Assembly: GCF_029946515.1 (NCBI RefSeq)
Contig: NZ_JARZHH010000061.1
Location: forward strand, 1-64,000
Direction: 5' to 3'
DNA length: 64,000 nucleotides
Source: Polyangium sp. 6x1
Lineage (GTDB): Bacteria > Myxococcota_A > Polyangia > Polyangiales > Polyangiaceae
A program made the translations under genes and the position numbers. The stretch's first letter is position 1. Every line of letters starts with the position of its first letter. The notes below the pieces were generated by a model. That model worked only from the letters and a program-made list of their open reading frames with translations, ran no database searches and was not told where the DNA came from. Shown piece by piece: positions 19,377 to 27,276 of the stretch.

Positions 19377-21086
19377 ATGATGAAGACCTTCCGATCCTTG
19401 GCTCGACGGGCAAACCCATTCCACGCGGCCGCGGCCCTCGCGGCGCTCTCCCTCGCGGGGTGCAGCGACGATCCGGCACAACCCCAGCCGCCGTCCCCGT
19501 GCGTGGGCGACACGTGCAATCCCCCTTCGCAATGCGTGCCGGCGATGGACTTCGAAGGGCTCGAAGGCGGGCTCACGGGGACGCTGCGCACGTTCTACAA
19601 CGCCAGCGGCGGCGGGGGACTCGCGCACATCACGTACTGGGGCCTCAAGGCAGGGACGCCTGAATTCGACGATCTTCCGGCCGAGGAGCAAGCGAAGGTC
19701 AAGAAGATGCAGGCGAGCCTCCTGCATTCGCTGAAGCTCGCGCCGAAGGACGAAGTGACCGGCGTCGAGGTCACGGGCACGCTGACGGTGACCGAAGGCG
19801 GGGTCACGCGGACGCAGGAGATCGTGCTGAAGGTCCCGAACGATTGGAACGGCAAGCTCGTGGTGGCAGGGACGCCCGGGACGCGCAGCGAATTCGCGAA
19901 CGAGGGGACGATCGTTCCCTGGGTGCTGAGGCGCGGCTATGCGTACGTGGCCGGGAACAAGGGAATGACGAACGGCGGGGTCGACGGGAACGCGACGCTG
20001 CTCACGAAGACGCATCCGACGCAGCACTGGGGCGCGATGATGCTGGATCTCGCGGAGTGGGCCGCGACGTCGCTCGAAATCGTGACGTGCAAAGTGCCGA
20101 CGCACGTGTATGCGGTGGGCCTGTCGAACGGCGGCTACCAGGTGCGGCGCGCGCTGGAGATCGATCACGAGCGCGCGAAGGCCGGCGGAAAGCGTATCTT
20201 CGCCGGCGGGCTCGACTGGTCGGGCGCGTACTGGCCCGACGCGCGGGTGCTCGACGACGACAAGAACGGGACGGTGACGCCCGCCGAGTATGCCGCGGCA
20301 AACCACCTCGTGAGCTCGAACGAGCGCGCAGCGCTCGCGATGAAGTGGGCCTACGATCCGGCGACGCTCTCGACGCCGGCCGCATATACGGAAATGCCGC
20401 CGTTCTCGGGGGCGCAGGACGCGATGATCGCCGCGGGCTTCGGCGCGCCGTCAGCGACGATCTGGGGCGCCTACAACACGGCGTTCGATTCCCTCAAGGC
20501 GTCGCTACCGCAATTCAAGGGGATCGGGTACTACAACTTCACGGCCTATTACTTCAAGGCAGAGCTGCTCGGCCACGATCTGGCCGGGAGCGCGGCATAC
20601 AGCTGCTTCCCGCCGAACGAGATGGATCCGCCGCCGTTCTACGCATTCCTGGCCTCGGCGCCGGACGCCGGCTGGACAGAGGAGAGCGTGTCGTATGCCC
20701 TGAAGAACGCGAACACGGGCGAGTTCTCGGCGCCGCTCGTGAGCATTCACGGCGACGCAGACGGGCTGCTCGGGGTGATCTCGAACGCGGAGGCCTACCG
20801 CGACGCGGTGACCGCCTACGGCGATCCGGACATGTACCGGCTCTACGTCGTGGCCGGCGGCGGCCACGTGGACCTGCACTCGGACGGGGTGCTCGATTTC
20901 GATTTCGACGGCACGCCAGCCGAGGAGGGCGCACAGGACGCATTCACGATCCTGCAGCCCTACGCCGAGCGCGCCTTCGACGCCCTGGTGGAGTGGGCCG
21001 AAAAAGGAACCGCGCCGCCGCCAAGCAAGACCGTGGCGGCAGACCCGAAGAACGACCAGCTCGACGCGTCGAAGATCGAGCTCTGA
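19377..21086 (+). CDS. Secreted lipoprotein alpha/beta-hydrolase (esterase/tannase/PHB-oligomer hydrolase-like) with EF-hand-like loop
   Basis: The 569-residue protein has a lipoprotein signal (AALSLAGCSDD) and a short Pro/Cys-rich linker. The catalytic region shows Ser in YAVGLSNGGYQ, Asp in IHGDADGLL and His in GGGHVDLH, as in tannase/feruloyl-esterase and 3-hydroxybutyrate-oligomer hydrolase families. An EF-hand-like calcium loop (LDDDKNGTVTPAEYA) is inserted in the lid region around residue 300. It is expected on the outer face of a membrane, hydrolysing an ester substrate that cannot be named. It converges on the DUF4145 gene with nine bases between stop codons. Confidence 0.82.
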   Translation: MMKTFRSLARRANPFHAAAALAALSLAGCSDDPAQPQPPSPCVGDTCNPPSQCVPAMDFEGLEGGLTGTLRTFYNASGGGGLAHITYWGLKAGTPEFDDLPAEEQAKVKKMQASLLHSLKLAPKDEVTGVEVTGTLTVTEGGVTRTQEIVLKVPNDWNGKLVVAGTPGTRSEFANEGTIVPWVLRRGYAYVAGNKGMTNGGVDGNATLLTKTHPTQHWGAMMLDLAEWAATSLEIVTCKVPTHVYAVGLSNGGYQVRRALEIDHERAKAGGKRIFAGGLDWSGAYWPDARVLDDDKNGTVTPAEYAAANHLVSSNERAALAMKWAYDPATLSTPAAYTEMPPFSGAQDAMIAAGFGAPSATIWGAYNTAFDSLKASLPQFKGIGYYNFTAYYFKAELLGHDLAGSAAYSCFPPNEMDPPPFYAFLASAPDAGWTEESVSYALKNANTGEFSAPLVSIHGDADGLLGVISNAEAYRDAVTAYGDPDMYRLYVVAGGGHVDLHSDGVLDFDFDGTPAEEGAQDAFTILQPYAERAFDALVEWAEKGTAPPPSKTVAADPKNDQLDASKIEL

Positions 21087-21095
21087 CGAGAGTTC

Positions 21096-21731
21096 TCAGG
21101 AGGGCCGCTCGGGCGCATCCGCCCCGAGCCGGCCCCGCTGGCGCCGCGCCTGCATGCGCCGGAACTTCTCCCGCAAGTGATAAAGCGTCTCCAAGAGCGC
21201 GCCCAGGAACTCGAGCGCCTCTTTCGCATCCTGATGCGAAGCCTTCGGATCCGTGGGCAAGACGCCGACGTCGCCGAGGAACCGCAGCTCCTCGCCCCAG
21301 CGGCAAAGCTCCTCGCTGATGAGGCCCTTCGTGTAGAGTGCGCGCAAGCCGTCGAGGAAACGCTCGTGATCAGGCGCGAACTCACGCACCACGACCTCGA
21401 GCGTGCGCCGCGCCATGACCGCCGTGGCCATCCACGCGCCAGCCGCCTCGCAACGGAGCGTCTCCTGGTACGACTCCATCACGCGCGGCGGGAGCTCAAA
21501 ATCGATCGGACGGAGCACCGAAGGCCAGAGCTGCCGCGGCTCCGCAGCAGCACCGTCGGTTTCGTGCTCGTATTCGACGAGCCCCACGCGGTTGCAGCGG
21601 GCGCAATGGCCGAAGACATAGTCCTTCGAGGTCCCGTCCTGCTGCTGGTAACTGTGCTCGCCTTGGTGCACGAGCTGCACCTGCATGCGACACGCCTGGC
21701 AATAGAAGCTCGAGCTGCGCTGCGTCGACAT
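21096..21731 (-). CDS. DUF4145-like protein with N-terminal zinc-ribbon
   Basis: The 211-residue protein starts at the ATG at 21731, preceded by GGAG. An N-terminal CxxC...CxxC pair (FYCQACRMQ and GHCARCNRVG) forms a probable zinc ribbon. A helical region (MATAVMARRTLEVVVREFAP) follows that resembles the DUF4145 domain, found in defence-related and restriction-associated proteins. No enzyme motif is visible. It is transcribed leftwards, separated from the T6SS island by a 455-base stretch holding a composite repeat, and is probably not part of that operon. Confidence 0.65.
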   Translation of the reverse strand: MSTQRSSSFYCQACRMQVQLVHQGEHSYQQQDGTSKDYVFGHCARCNRVGLVEYEHETDGAAAEPRQLWPSVLRPIDFELPPRVMESYQETLRCEAAGAWMATAVMARRTLEVVVREFAPDHERFLDGLRALYTKGLISEELCRWGEELRFLGDVGVLPTDPKASHQDAKEALEFLGALLETLYHLREKFRRMQARRQRGRLGADAPERPS

Positions 21732-21837
21732 GGTGACTCCTCGAGACGGTGGATCCCCACTCTCCCACGCACGCCAGCCGGGGGCAATGACCATTCCGTG
21801 CCCAGCGCTGAGCATTGGTCTCATCGAGGAGGCGCCG

Positions 21838-22138
21838 CGCCGGGGCGCTGCCCCGGGCCCCGCGGGGGCTGTTCGCCCCTCGACCTGAACCAGGGCCAGC
21901 CCTGGACCATTTGGGGAAGAACTGCGCGGTGCGCAGTTCTTCCCACAGGCCGGTGGCAGCGCGTTGCCGATGGAACCGTCAGCGCTGCCGTCTTGGCTGG
22001 CACGGTCGCTCGCAGTCTTGATTCGGCCCGTTCGATGAACTGCGCGGAGCGCAGTTCATCGACCCCGAGTCCAGCGCTTGCGCTGGTCCGGGTCCAGGGG
22101 CGGACAGCCCCGGTGGGGCCTGGGGCAAAGCCCCAGCG
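21838..22138 (-). repeat. Composite dispersed repeat, copy A (MITE/BIME-like)
   Basis: This lies in the 455-base gap (21732-22186) between the DUF4145 and DcrB-like genes; nothing else was seen there. Its ends are about 70-bp imperfect inverted repeats (21838-21907 and 22069-22138, about four in five positions equal by eye), each with GGGGC-GCCCC stem-loops. Inside are two perfect hairpins: GAAGAACTGCGC-GGT-GCGCAGTTCTTC at 21916-21942, and ATGAACTGCGC-GGA-GCGCAGTTCAT within 22032-22062. The same arrangement recurs at 45256-45649 (copy B). There is no coding capacity of its own; it is probably a non-autonomous element mobilised in trans. Confidence 0.75.
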
Positions 22139-22186
22139 AAGCGCTCCCCGATGAAACCAATGCGCCGCGCCCAGGCGGCTCCGCGA

Positions 22187-22786
22187 CTACTCGCCTTCCG
22201 GCTTCGCGTCTTCGTACTTCGGGGCGAGCGGAGCGCTTTGCCCCTTGGGGTCGAGCAGCTCGAAGGTATTGACGCAGAGGCCGAGGGGGACGACCCACAC
22301 GTCCCATACGTCGAGCGGCGCCATTCCGATGAGTGCGAAGAGACGATTGCCGTCCTCGAACATCGTGATGCGCAGCCTGAGCTTGCCGAAATCGCTCGCC
22401 TGCATTGCGACCGCGTCCACGGCCCAGCCGAAGGGGAACTTGTTGAGCTTCATGCGCTCGAGCGCGAGCTGCTGGAGATAACATTGCCGCTCCAGCCATT
22501 CGGCCACGTTGCCCTTCTTCGGCGCGGGGCGGACGCCGACCGTGAAGAGGATCGGCGGGAGCATTTCTTTCGCCGCGCTGAAGAGCGCGAGCGGCACGAA
22601 TTCGGATTCCTTGGAGAAGTCGATCTTGTCGATCGGCGCGGGCTGCTGGTACCAGCCGTCCGGCAAGAGAATGCTGAAATCGAGATCCGAGCGAGGCTGC
22701 CGGACCGTGACGGTGATGCAATCCTTCAGCTCTTCCTCGTTCGGGAAGACACCTTGGGTCGGGAGATCCGGATCGTCGAGCGCCAT
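22187..22786 (-). CDS. DcrB/DUF1795-like protein, probable T6SS effector-associated accessory
   Basis: The 199-residue soluble protein (ATG at 22786) has no signal peptide. The pattern FSILLPDGWYQQPAP, a central amphipathic helix (ERQCYLQQLALERMKLNKF) and a closing strand pair (LRITMFEDGNRLFALIGMAPL) resembles the DcrB/PsbP-like fold. In T6SS clusters that fold is used by Eag chaperones that hold effector membrane segments. The assignment is by pattern only and should be treated as tentative. It is the last gene of the leftward T6SS effector operon, 40 bases after the TolB-like gene. An immunity or adaptor role is also possible. Confidence 0.5.
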   Translation of the reverse strand: MALDDPDLPTQGVFPNEEELKDCITVTVRQPRSDLDFSILLPDGWYQQPAPIDKIDFSKESEFVPLALFSAAKEMLPPILFTVGVRPAPKKGNVAEWLERQCYLQQLALERMKLNKFPFGWAVDAVAMQASDFGKLRLRITMFEDGNRLFALIGMAPLDVWDVWVVPLGLCVNTFELLDPKGQSAPLAPKYEDAKPEGE

Positions 22787-22826
22787 GTCGAGCTCTTCCT
22801 TGCTGGGACCGAGTCTAGCACCTTCG

Positions 22827-23849
22827 TCACAACGGATCGTCGAATACGAAGAGGTGCGCGAGGCCCTCGCCGTCGACGGCGATCGTGCGGTCATCGAACA
22901 AGCGGGGCGTGCCGAAGACCTCGTCTGGCTCGGCGAGGGCGGCGAAGGTCTCGCGCTTGACGTCGAGCAGGACGAAGCGGCTCGTCCCGAGGCGCTCCTC
23001 GTCGCCGGGCTTTTCCGTGCGGAAGAAGGCGATGGAGCGGGCGGAGGGCGTGAATACGGGCGTCCGCGGCGGGTCGAGGTAGCTGCTCTCGTAGAGCACG
23101 TGCCCTTCGCCTTCGAGGCGCGGGACGACGATGAGCGCGGTCTTCTCCTGCTCTTCGTGCACGCAGAAGAGGCCGAGCGTCGCGCCCTTGGGCGACCAGA
23201 AGGGCAAGACGTGGACGTTCGCGCCGGGGATCTCCGTCAGGATCGAGGAGGTCACGACCGCGTTTTTCTCACGCCTGACGAGCCATACCTCGGAGATGTC
23301 CTCGCCGTCGCGCCCGGCCGTGTATGCGATGTGCCCGCCGTCGGGGGAGACCACGACTTCCGCGGGGAACGAGGGATCGGCGTCGTCCTCGAAGGGGCCG
23401 AGCTCGCGCGGCTCCTCTTCGTCGAGCGCGTACCGGAGCAGCGATTTGCGATAGGGGTCCGCGACGAGGATGGCTCCGCCGCCGGGGGTCCAGCCAAATC
23501 CGGTCCCGTCCACGCGCCGGATCTCGCCCGGCGTATTGGCGTTGGCCCAGCCGACGGTGCCGCGGCCACCGAAGAGCGGCGCGACGCGATACGCGATGTG
23601 CGCGCCGTCGGGCGAAAAGACGAGATCCTCGACGCGGCCGGGCTTGAACGGCACGAGGAGCCGGGCCGAGAGGGCATTGTTGATTTCGCCGATCCAGATT
23701 CCGGTTTGTCCCTCGGGTCCGTCCTCGCGGACGAACGCGACGCGATGGCCCGAGGGCGCGAGCCGGCAGAGCCGCAGGACGGCGTCGCTGGGCACGGGCG
23801 CGTGGTGCGTGCGGTGCTGGTAGCGGAGTCCGGCTAGTTGGGTGGCCAT
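22827..23849 (-). CDS. TolB-like beta-propeller protein, cytoplasmic
   Basis: The 340-residue protein has repeated PD40-type blades: DLVFSPDGAHIAYRV, EVVVSPDGGHIAYTAG, LPFWSPKGATLGLF and PVFTPSARSIAFFR. It has no signal peptide, unlike TolB itself, so it is probably cytoplasmic. The start codon at 23849 lies 16 bases inside the end of the Tsi6-like gene, indicating coupling within the T6SS effector operon. Propellers of this kind act as protein-binding scaffolds. Here it may be an immunity protein or a loading factor, but neither is established. It is the only propeller in the cluster. Confidence 0.7.
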   Translation of the reverse strand: MATQLAGLRYQHRTHHAPVPSDAVLRLCRLAPSGHRVAFVREDGPEGQTGIWIGEINNALSARLLVPFKPGRVEDLVFSPDGAHIAYRVAPLFGGRGTVGWANANTPGEIRRVDGTGFGWTPGGGAILVADPYRKSLLRYALDEEEPRELGPFEDDADPSFPAEVVVSPDGGHIAYTAGRDGEDISEVWLVRREKNAVVTSSILTEIPGANVHVLPFWSPKGATLGLFCVHEEQEKTALIVVPRLEGEGHVLYESSYLDPPRTPVFTPSARSIAFFRTEKPGDEERLGTSRFVLLDVKRETFAALAEPDEVFGTPRLFDDRTIAVDGEGLAHLFVFDDPL

Positions 23850-24139
23850 GCCGTGAGATATCCGTTGAGCTCGTGCAGGCGTTCGATGAAATCAGCGAGG
23901 TCCGCATCGTGCGCCGGCTCGAGCTCGCGGACGGCGAGGAGGCCGATCGTGATGGAGTCTCGCTCGTCCTCGGTGGGCGTGCGGCCGCCGGCCGTCATCG
24001 ATTGCATCGCATCGAGCTGCCGGGCGATGGATTCGTACGTGGCCGAGCGCGGGGCTTGCTGGAAGCGCGCCTCCGCCTCGGTCCGCGTTCGTGCGAGGAC
24101 TTCGAGAAACTCCTTCCGGCTGCTGAGCGGACGATTCAT
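23834..24139 (-). CDS. Tsi6-like immunity protein (candidate)
   Basis: The 101-residue protein is all-helical in appearance, with no signal peptide. The region ATYESIARQLDAMQS...SITIGLLAVRELEPAHDADL resembles the core of Pseudomonas Tsi6 (LTLGSIAVKEFDETDPEL) in both order and spacing. Tsi6 neutralises the NAD(P)-degrading T6SS toxin Tse6. The gene starts 7 bases downstream of the VgrG that carries a C-terminal extension ending in a GGATQYYI motif, which makes an effector-immunity pair likely. The stop overlaps the next gene by 16 bases. The resemblance is by eye; a profile search would decide. Confidence 0.6.
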   Translation of the reverse strand: MNRPLSSRKEFLEVLARTRTEAEARFQQAPRSATYESIARQLDAMQSMTAGGRTPTEDERDSITIGLLAVRELEPAHDADLADFIERLHELNGYLTAWPPN

Positions 24140-24145
24140 GCGGGA

Positions 24146-26713
24146 TCAGGGCTTCACGCCGATTTGGAGGATGTTCGAGTTGTCGCCGATGTAATACTGG
24201 GTCGCGCCGCCCGGGGTCATCGTCGGCTTGTTCTCCACGCTCCACGTGTCGAGGATTTTCGCCGCGGTCGTCTTCAGGTAGGGCGTCGACGGGGGAATGG
24301 CGTACGGCTTGGCGATCTTCTCGACGACCGTCTTCTTGTCCTGCATCGTCCCGAGCTGGCCGATGCCGAGATCGGGCGGCGTGACCATGGAGCTCGCGAA
24401 GTAATTGCCCTTGAACCCGTCCGGGGTCTGCCATTGCGTGAGCCTCTTCGGCGCGGGCGGGGGCGGGCCCACGGAGAGGGGCTCCTTGAAATCGATGCCC
24501 CGCATGTGGCTGAAGATCTGGCTGATCTCCTCCGGGTACTTGTAATTCCGTGCCTTCCCCAAGGCCTTGTCGAACGTCTGGCCGAGGTCCTTGTAGAAGT
24601 GGAGGGCGACCTTCTTCCGGGCGGCGATCTGCTCGACGGTGTTCCCCTTGGCCGCGGCGATCTTGAACATGTGCGGTGTCGGGGGGCGGAAGCCGATGAC
24701 CTGGCGCTGCATCGCGAGGCGCACCGCCTTGGACTTTGGCTGGCCAAACGTCTCCAGCACCGCGCCGAGCGTGCGGCCCTGGGGCCTGCGCGCGCCGTCG
24801 CTCGCGCTGCCCTCGACCTTGGGCGCCTGGCCGGGCACGCTCTGCGTGTTGATGTAGACGTGCTTGCCCTCGATGATGACGTCCTTGCCCGATTTCAGGA
24901 TGACGTTGCGATCGGCGAGCAGGTTGATGTTCGCGTCGTCGATGATGCTCGTGCCCTTGCCCGTCGTGAGCGAGACCTTCGGGTGGATCGTCTCGATCAT
25001 CGTCTCCTTGAGCACCATCGTGGGCTCGTTCGGTTTGTCCGGGTCTTTCTCCCGGAACTCGACCATGGCGGCGACGCTGCGCTGGCCGACCATGACGTTG
25101 TCGACGGCGCCGATGAAGGAGCTTCGGTTCGCCCCCACGAAGATCGAGCGATTCGCGCCCGTGCGCTCGTTCTCGTTCGCCTTGACGAGCTTCGAGAGGT
25201 TTCTCTGGGCCTGCATGTAGAGCACCTCCTTGCCCGCGGCGTCGTCGAAGGTGATCTCGTTCCAGCCCTCGGATTTCGGCGAGGACTGCGATTTCCACGT
25301 GCTCACCGTCCGCTGTTCGGGGAGGTTGAAAGGCACGGGCGCGACCTTGTTGTAGGCGCGGCCGAGCAGGACGGGCTGATCCGGATCGCCTTCGAGGAAG
25401 GCAATCAAGACCTCCTGGCTCACGCGCGGCAGGACGATCATGCCGAAGGCGCCGCCGGCCCAGCCCTGACTCACGCGAATCCAGCAGGACGATTGGTCGT
25501 CGTATTGGCCGTCGCGATCCCAGTGGAATTGCACGCGGACGCGGCCGTGCTCGTCCGTGTGGATCTCCTCGCCCTTCGGTCCGACGACGATCGCGCTCTC
25601 GACGCCCTCGACGACGGGCTTCGGCGTGATCTTCATCGGCCGGAATCGGGTCTTTTCCTCGACGAACGCGGCAGAGCCGGAGAGCGTCCACTCGCCGTCG
25701 TGCGTGCCCTCGACGGTGACCTCCGTGCAAAGGAAGCGGCCCGCCGTGACGTCGCTGCGCGGGTGATTCTCGATCTTGAAGAGGAGCCCCGGCCCGAGAT
25801 CGTACGCGTTCGCATCGAACTGGAGCTCGCGCTTGCCGCGGCGCGCGGCAGCGAGGTCGATGTCGGCGACGAGCTTGCCCTCGGGATCGCCCGGGACGCG
25901 CGGCGATTCGCGCCGATCCTTGACGAGGCCGGCGGGGGTGTACCGGTAGAGCTCGAAAAAGTCCTCGGGCTTGGGCGCCTTCTCGGCGTCGCCGAGCAGG
26001 TGGAAATCGGGGCGCACGAAATCGTAATCGCGGAAGCTCGCCGCGCCGGGCCGGATGCGGTGCGAGACCTTGACGTTGCGGACGAACTCCTTGCGCGCGT
26101 CCTGGTTTGGCGCGTACACGAAGGGCAGGGTGGGGCGCTCCTCGCCCGCCTCGGGTTTGTCCGAGAGGATGAGCTCGGTGGTGTACGTGCCGGCGTTGCC
26201 GCCGCCGATCTGCTTGAACCAGTAGGAGATGCCCTCTTCTTCGAGCAGGCGGCTCACGAAGTCGTAATCGCTCTCCTCGTACTGGACGCGATACTCGTGC
26301 TCCTGGTGGTCGTCGACCGTCTTCATCTGGTGGACGATCGAATACTCGTCGAGGATCTGCTTGACGATCGCCGGGATCGTCATGTGCTGGAAGATGCGGT
26401 TCCGCTTGCGGAGCCTGAGGAGCCACATCTGCGGCACGATGCGCACGAAATAGGTCGAGAGGCCCGTCACTTCGGCCTGCACCATCTGGATGTGGCTGGC
26501 GACGCCCGACCAGGCGCGCGGGCCCGAGAGCGGGCCGCCCATCATCAGGAAGGCCGCGGGTCTCCCGACGAACCCCTCGAGATCGAGCCCCGGCAGGCGC
26601 GAGCGCGCGAGGACGCCCACGTCGAATGCGCCTGAGATCGGCTCCCGGACGGAGAAATGCCGCACCGAGAGGGAGTCTTCCTTGTTTTCGAACGCAAGCT
26701 CCAGCAGCGCCAT
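24146..26713 (-). CDS. vgrG: Evolved VgrG spike with C-terminal toxin-like domain
   Basis: The 855-residue protein begins with a full VgrG spike (gp27/gp5-like, residues about 1-600, with LYNKVAPVPFNLPEQ and CWIRVSQGWAGGAFG). A helical region (about 600-720) and a Pro-rich hinge (PPPPAPKRL) follow. The final segment of about 105 residues contains GNYFASSMVTPPDLGIG and ends PGGATQYYIGDNSN. GG[AG]-x-Q[YF] motifs of this type recur in NAD-consuming toxins of the ART/TNT class, so an NAD(P)-targeting activity is plausible but unproved. The tip would be delivered by the T6SS into a neighbouring cell. A Tsi6-like immunity gene starts 7 bases downstream and a small unassigned gene lies 20 bases upstream. 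Confidence 0.8.
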   Translation of the reverse strand: MALLELAFENKEDSLSVRHFSVREPISGAFDVGVLARSRLPGLDLEGFVGRPAAFLMMGGPLSGPRAWSGVASHIQMVQAEVTGLSTYFVRIVPQMWLLRLRKRNRIFQHMTIPAIVKQILDEYSIVHQMKTVDDHQEHEYRVQYEESDYDFVSRLLEEEGISYWFKQIGGGNAGTYTTELILSDKPEAGEERPTLPFVYAPNQDARKEFVRNVKVSHRIRPGAASFRDYDFVRPDFHLLGDAEKAPKPEDFFELYRYTPAGLVKDRRESPRVPGDPEGKLVADIDLAAARRGKRELQFDANAYDLGPGLLFKIENHPRSDVTAGRFLCTEVTVEGTHDGEWTLSGSAAFVEEKTRFRPMKITPKPVVEGVESAIVVGPKGEEIHTDEHGRVRVQFHWDRDGQYDDQSSCWIRVSQGWAGGAFGMIVLPRVSQEVLIAFLEGDPDQPVLLGRAYNKVAPVPFNLPEQRTVSTWKSQSSPKSEGWNEITFDDAAGKEVLYMQAQRNLSKLVKANENERTGANRSIFVGANRSSFIGAVDNVMVGQRSVAAMVEFREKDPDKPNEPTMVLKETMIETIHPKVSLTTGKGTSIIDDANINLLADRNVILKSGKDVIIEGKHVYINTQSVPGQAPKVEGSASDGARRPQGRTLGAVLETFGQPKSKAVRLAMQRQVIGFRPPTPHMFKIAAAKGNTVEQIAARKKVALHFYKDLGQTFDKALGKARNYKYPEEISQIFSHMRGIDFKEPLSVGPPPPAPKRLTQWQTPDGFKGNYFASSMVTPPDLGIGQLGTMQDKKTVVEKIAKPYAIPPSTPYLKTTAAKILDTWSVENKPTMTPGGATQYYIGDNSNILQIGVKP

Positions 26714-26733
26714 GATCGGCCTCGTCGGTTACG

Positions 26734-27246
26734 TCAGATCTTGTCGTCCGGATCGTCTTGCTTCACGGGGCGGAGCGGCGGGAGCGCGCGTCCGTGCGTG
26801 ATGTCGGCGACGCGCGCGAACCAGCGCGTCGTCCACGTGGCGGCGAGATCCCTGAGCTTCTCCACGCCCTCGTCGAGCGTCTCGCGCGTGGTCGTGGCGA
26901 GGGGGAAGTCTTTCTTCAGGAAATAGATACGTTTGTCCGGGTCGAGGTGGAAATACCCTCCGCCCTGATCGAAGAGCCCGCCGATCGCCGGATCGTTGAG
27001 CGCGCGGCCGACCTTCGTGAACGCGTCGATCTGCGCCTCGGGCGCGCCGTCGCGCCAGGCCTTCGCCACGAAGACGCGCGCCACGAGCGCGTCCTTCTCG
27101 GGCTCGTGCCGGAAGCCGAACTCGCCGAACGAGATGTCCCCGTTCGCGTCGAATTCCGCGTCGTAGCGGTTCTCCTTGCGCGCGTAGAACTGCATGAGGG
27201 CCTCGGCCCTGTCTCGCCCCGGCGGCATCGCGCTGTTCGTCGCCAT
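26734..27246 (-). CDS. Small protein between two T6SS effectors (chaperone or immunity candidate)
   Basis: The 170-residue acidic soluble protein has no signal or membrane segment. A central pattern (FGFRHEPEKDALVARVFVA ... LNDPAIGGLFDQGGGYFHLDPDKR) followed by a terminal helix looks like an alpha/beta fold of the secretion-chaperone type, but I do not recognise a family. It lies 30 bases downstream of the lipase effector and 20 bases upstream of the toxin-tipped VgrG, within the same operon. That position fits a dedicated chaperone or the immunity protein of the lipase. Neither can be chosen from sequence. Confidence 0.55.
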   Translation of the reverse strand: MATNSAMPPGRDRAEALMQFYARKENRYDAEFDANGDISFGEFGFRHEPEKDALVARVFVAKAWRDGAPEAQIDAFTKVGRALNDPAIGGLFDQGGGYFHLDPDKRIYFLKKDFPLATTTRETLDEGVEKLRDLAATWTTRWFARVADITHGRALPPLRPVKQDDPDDKI

Positions 27247-27276
27247 CGTCGTCCCTCTGCCTTCCGCCTCGGCGCC

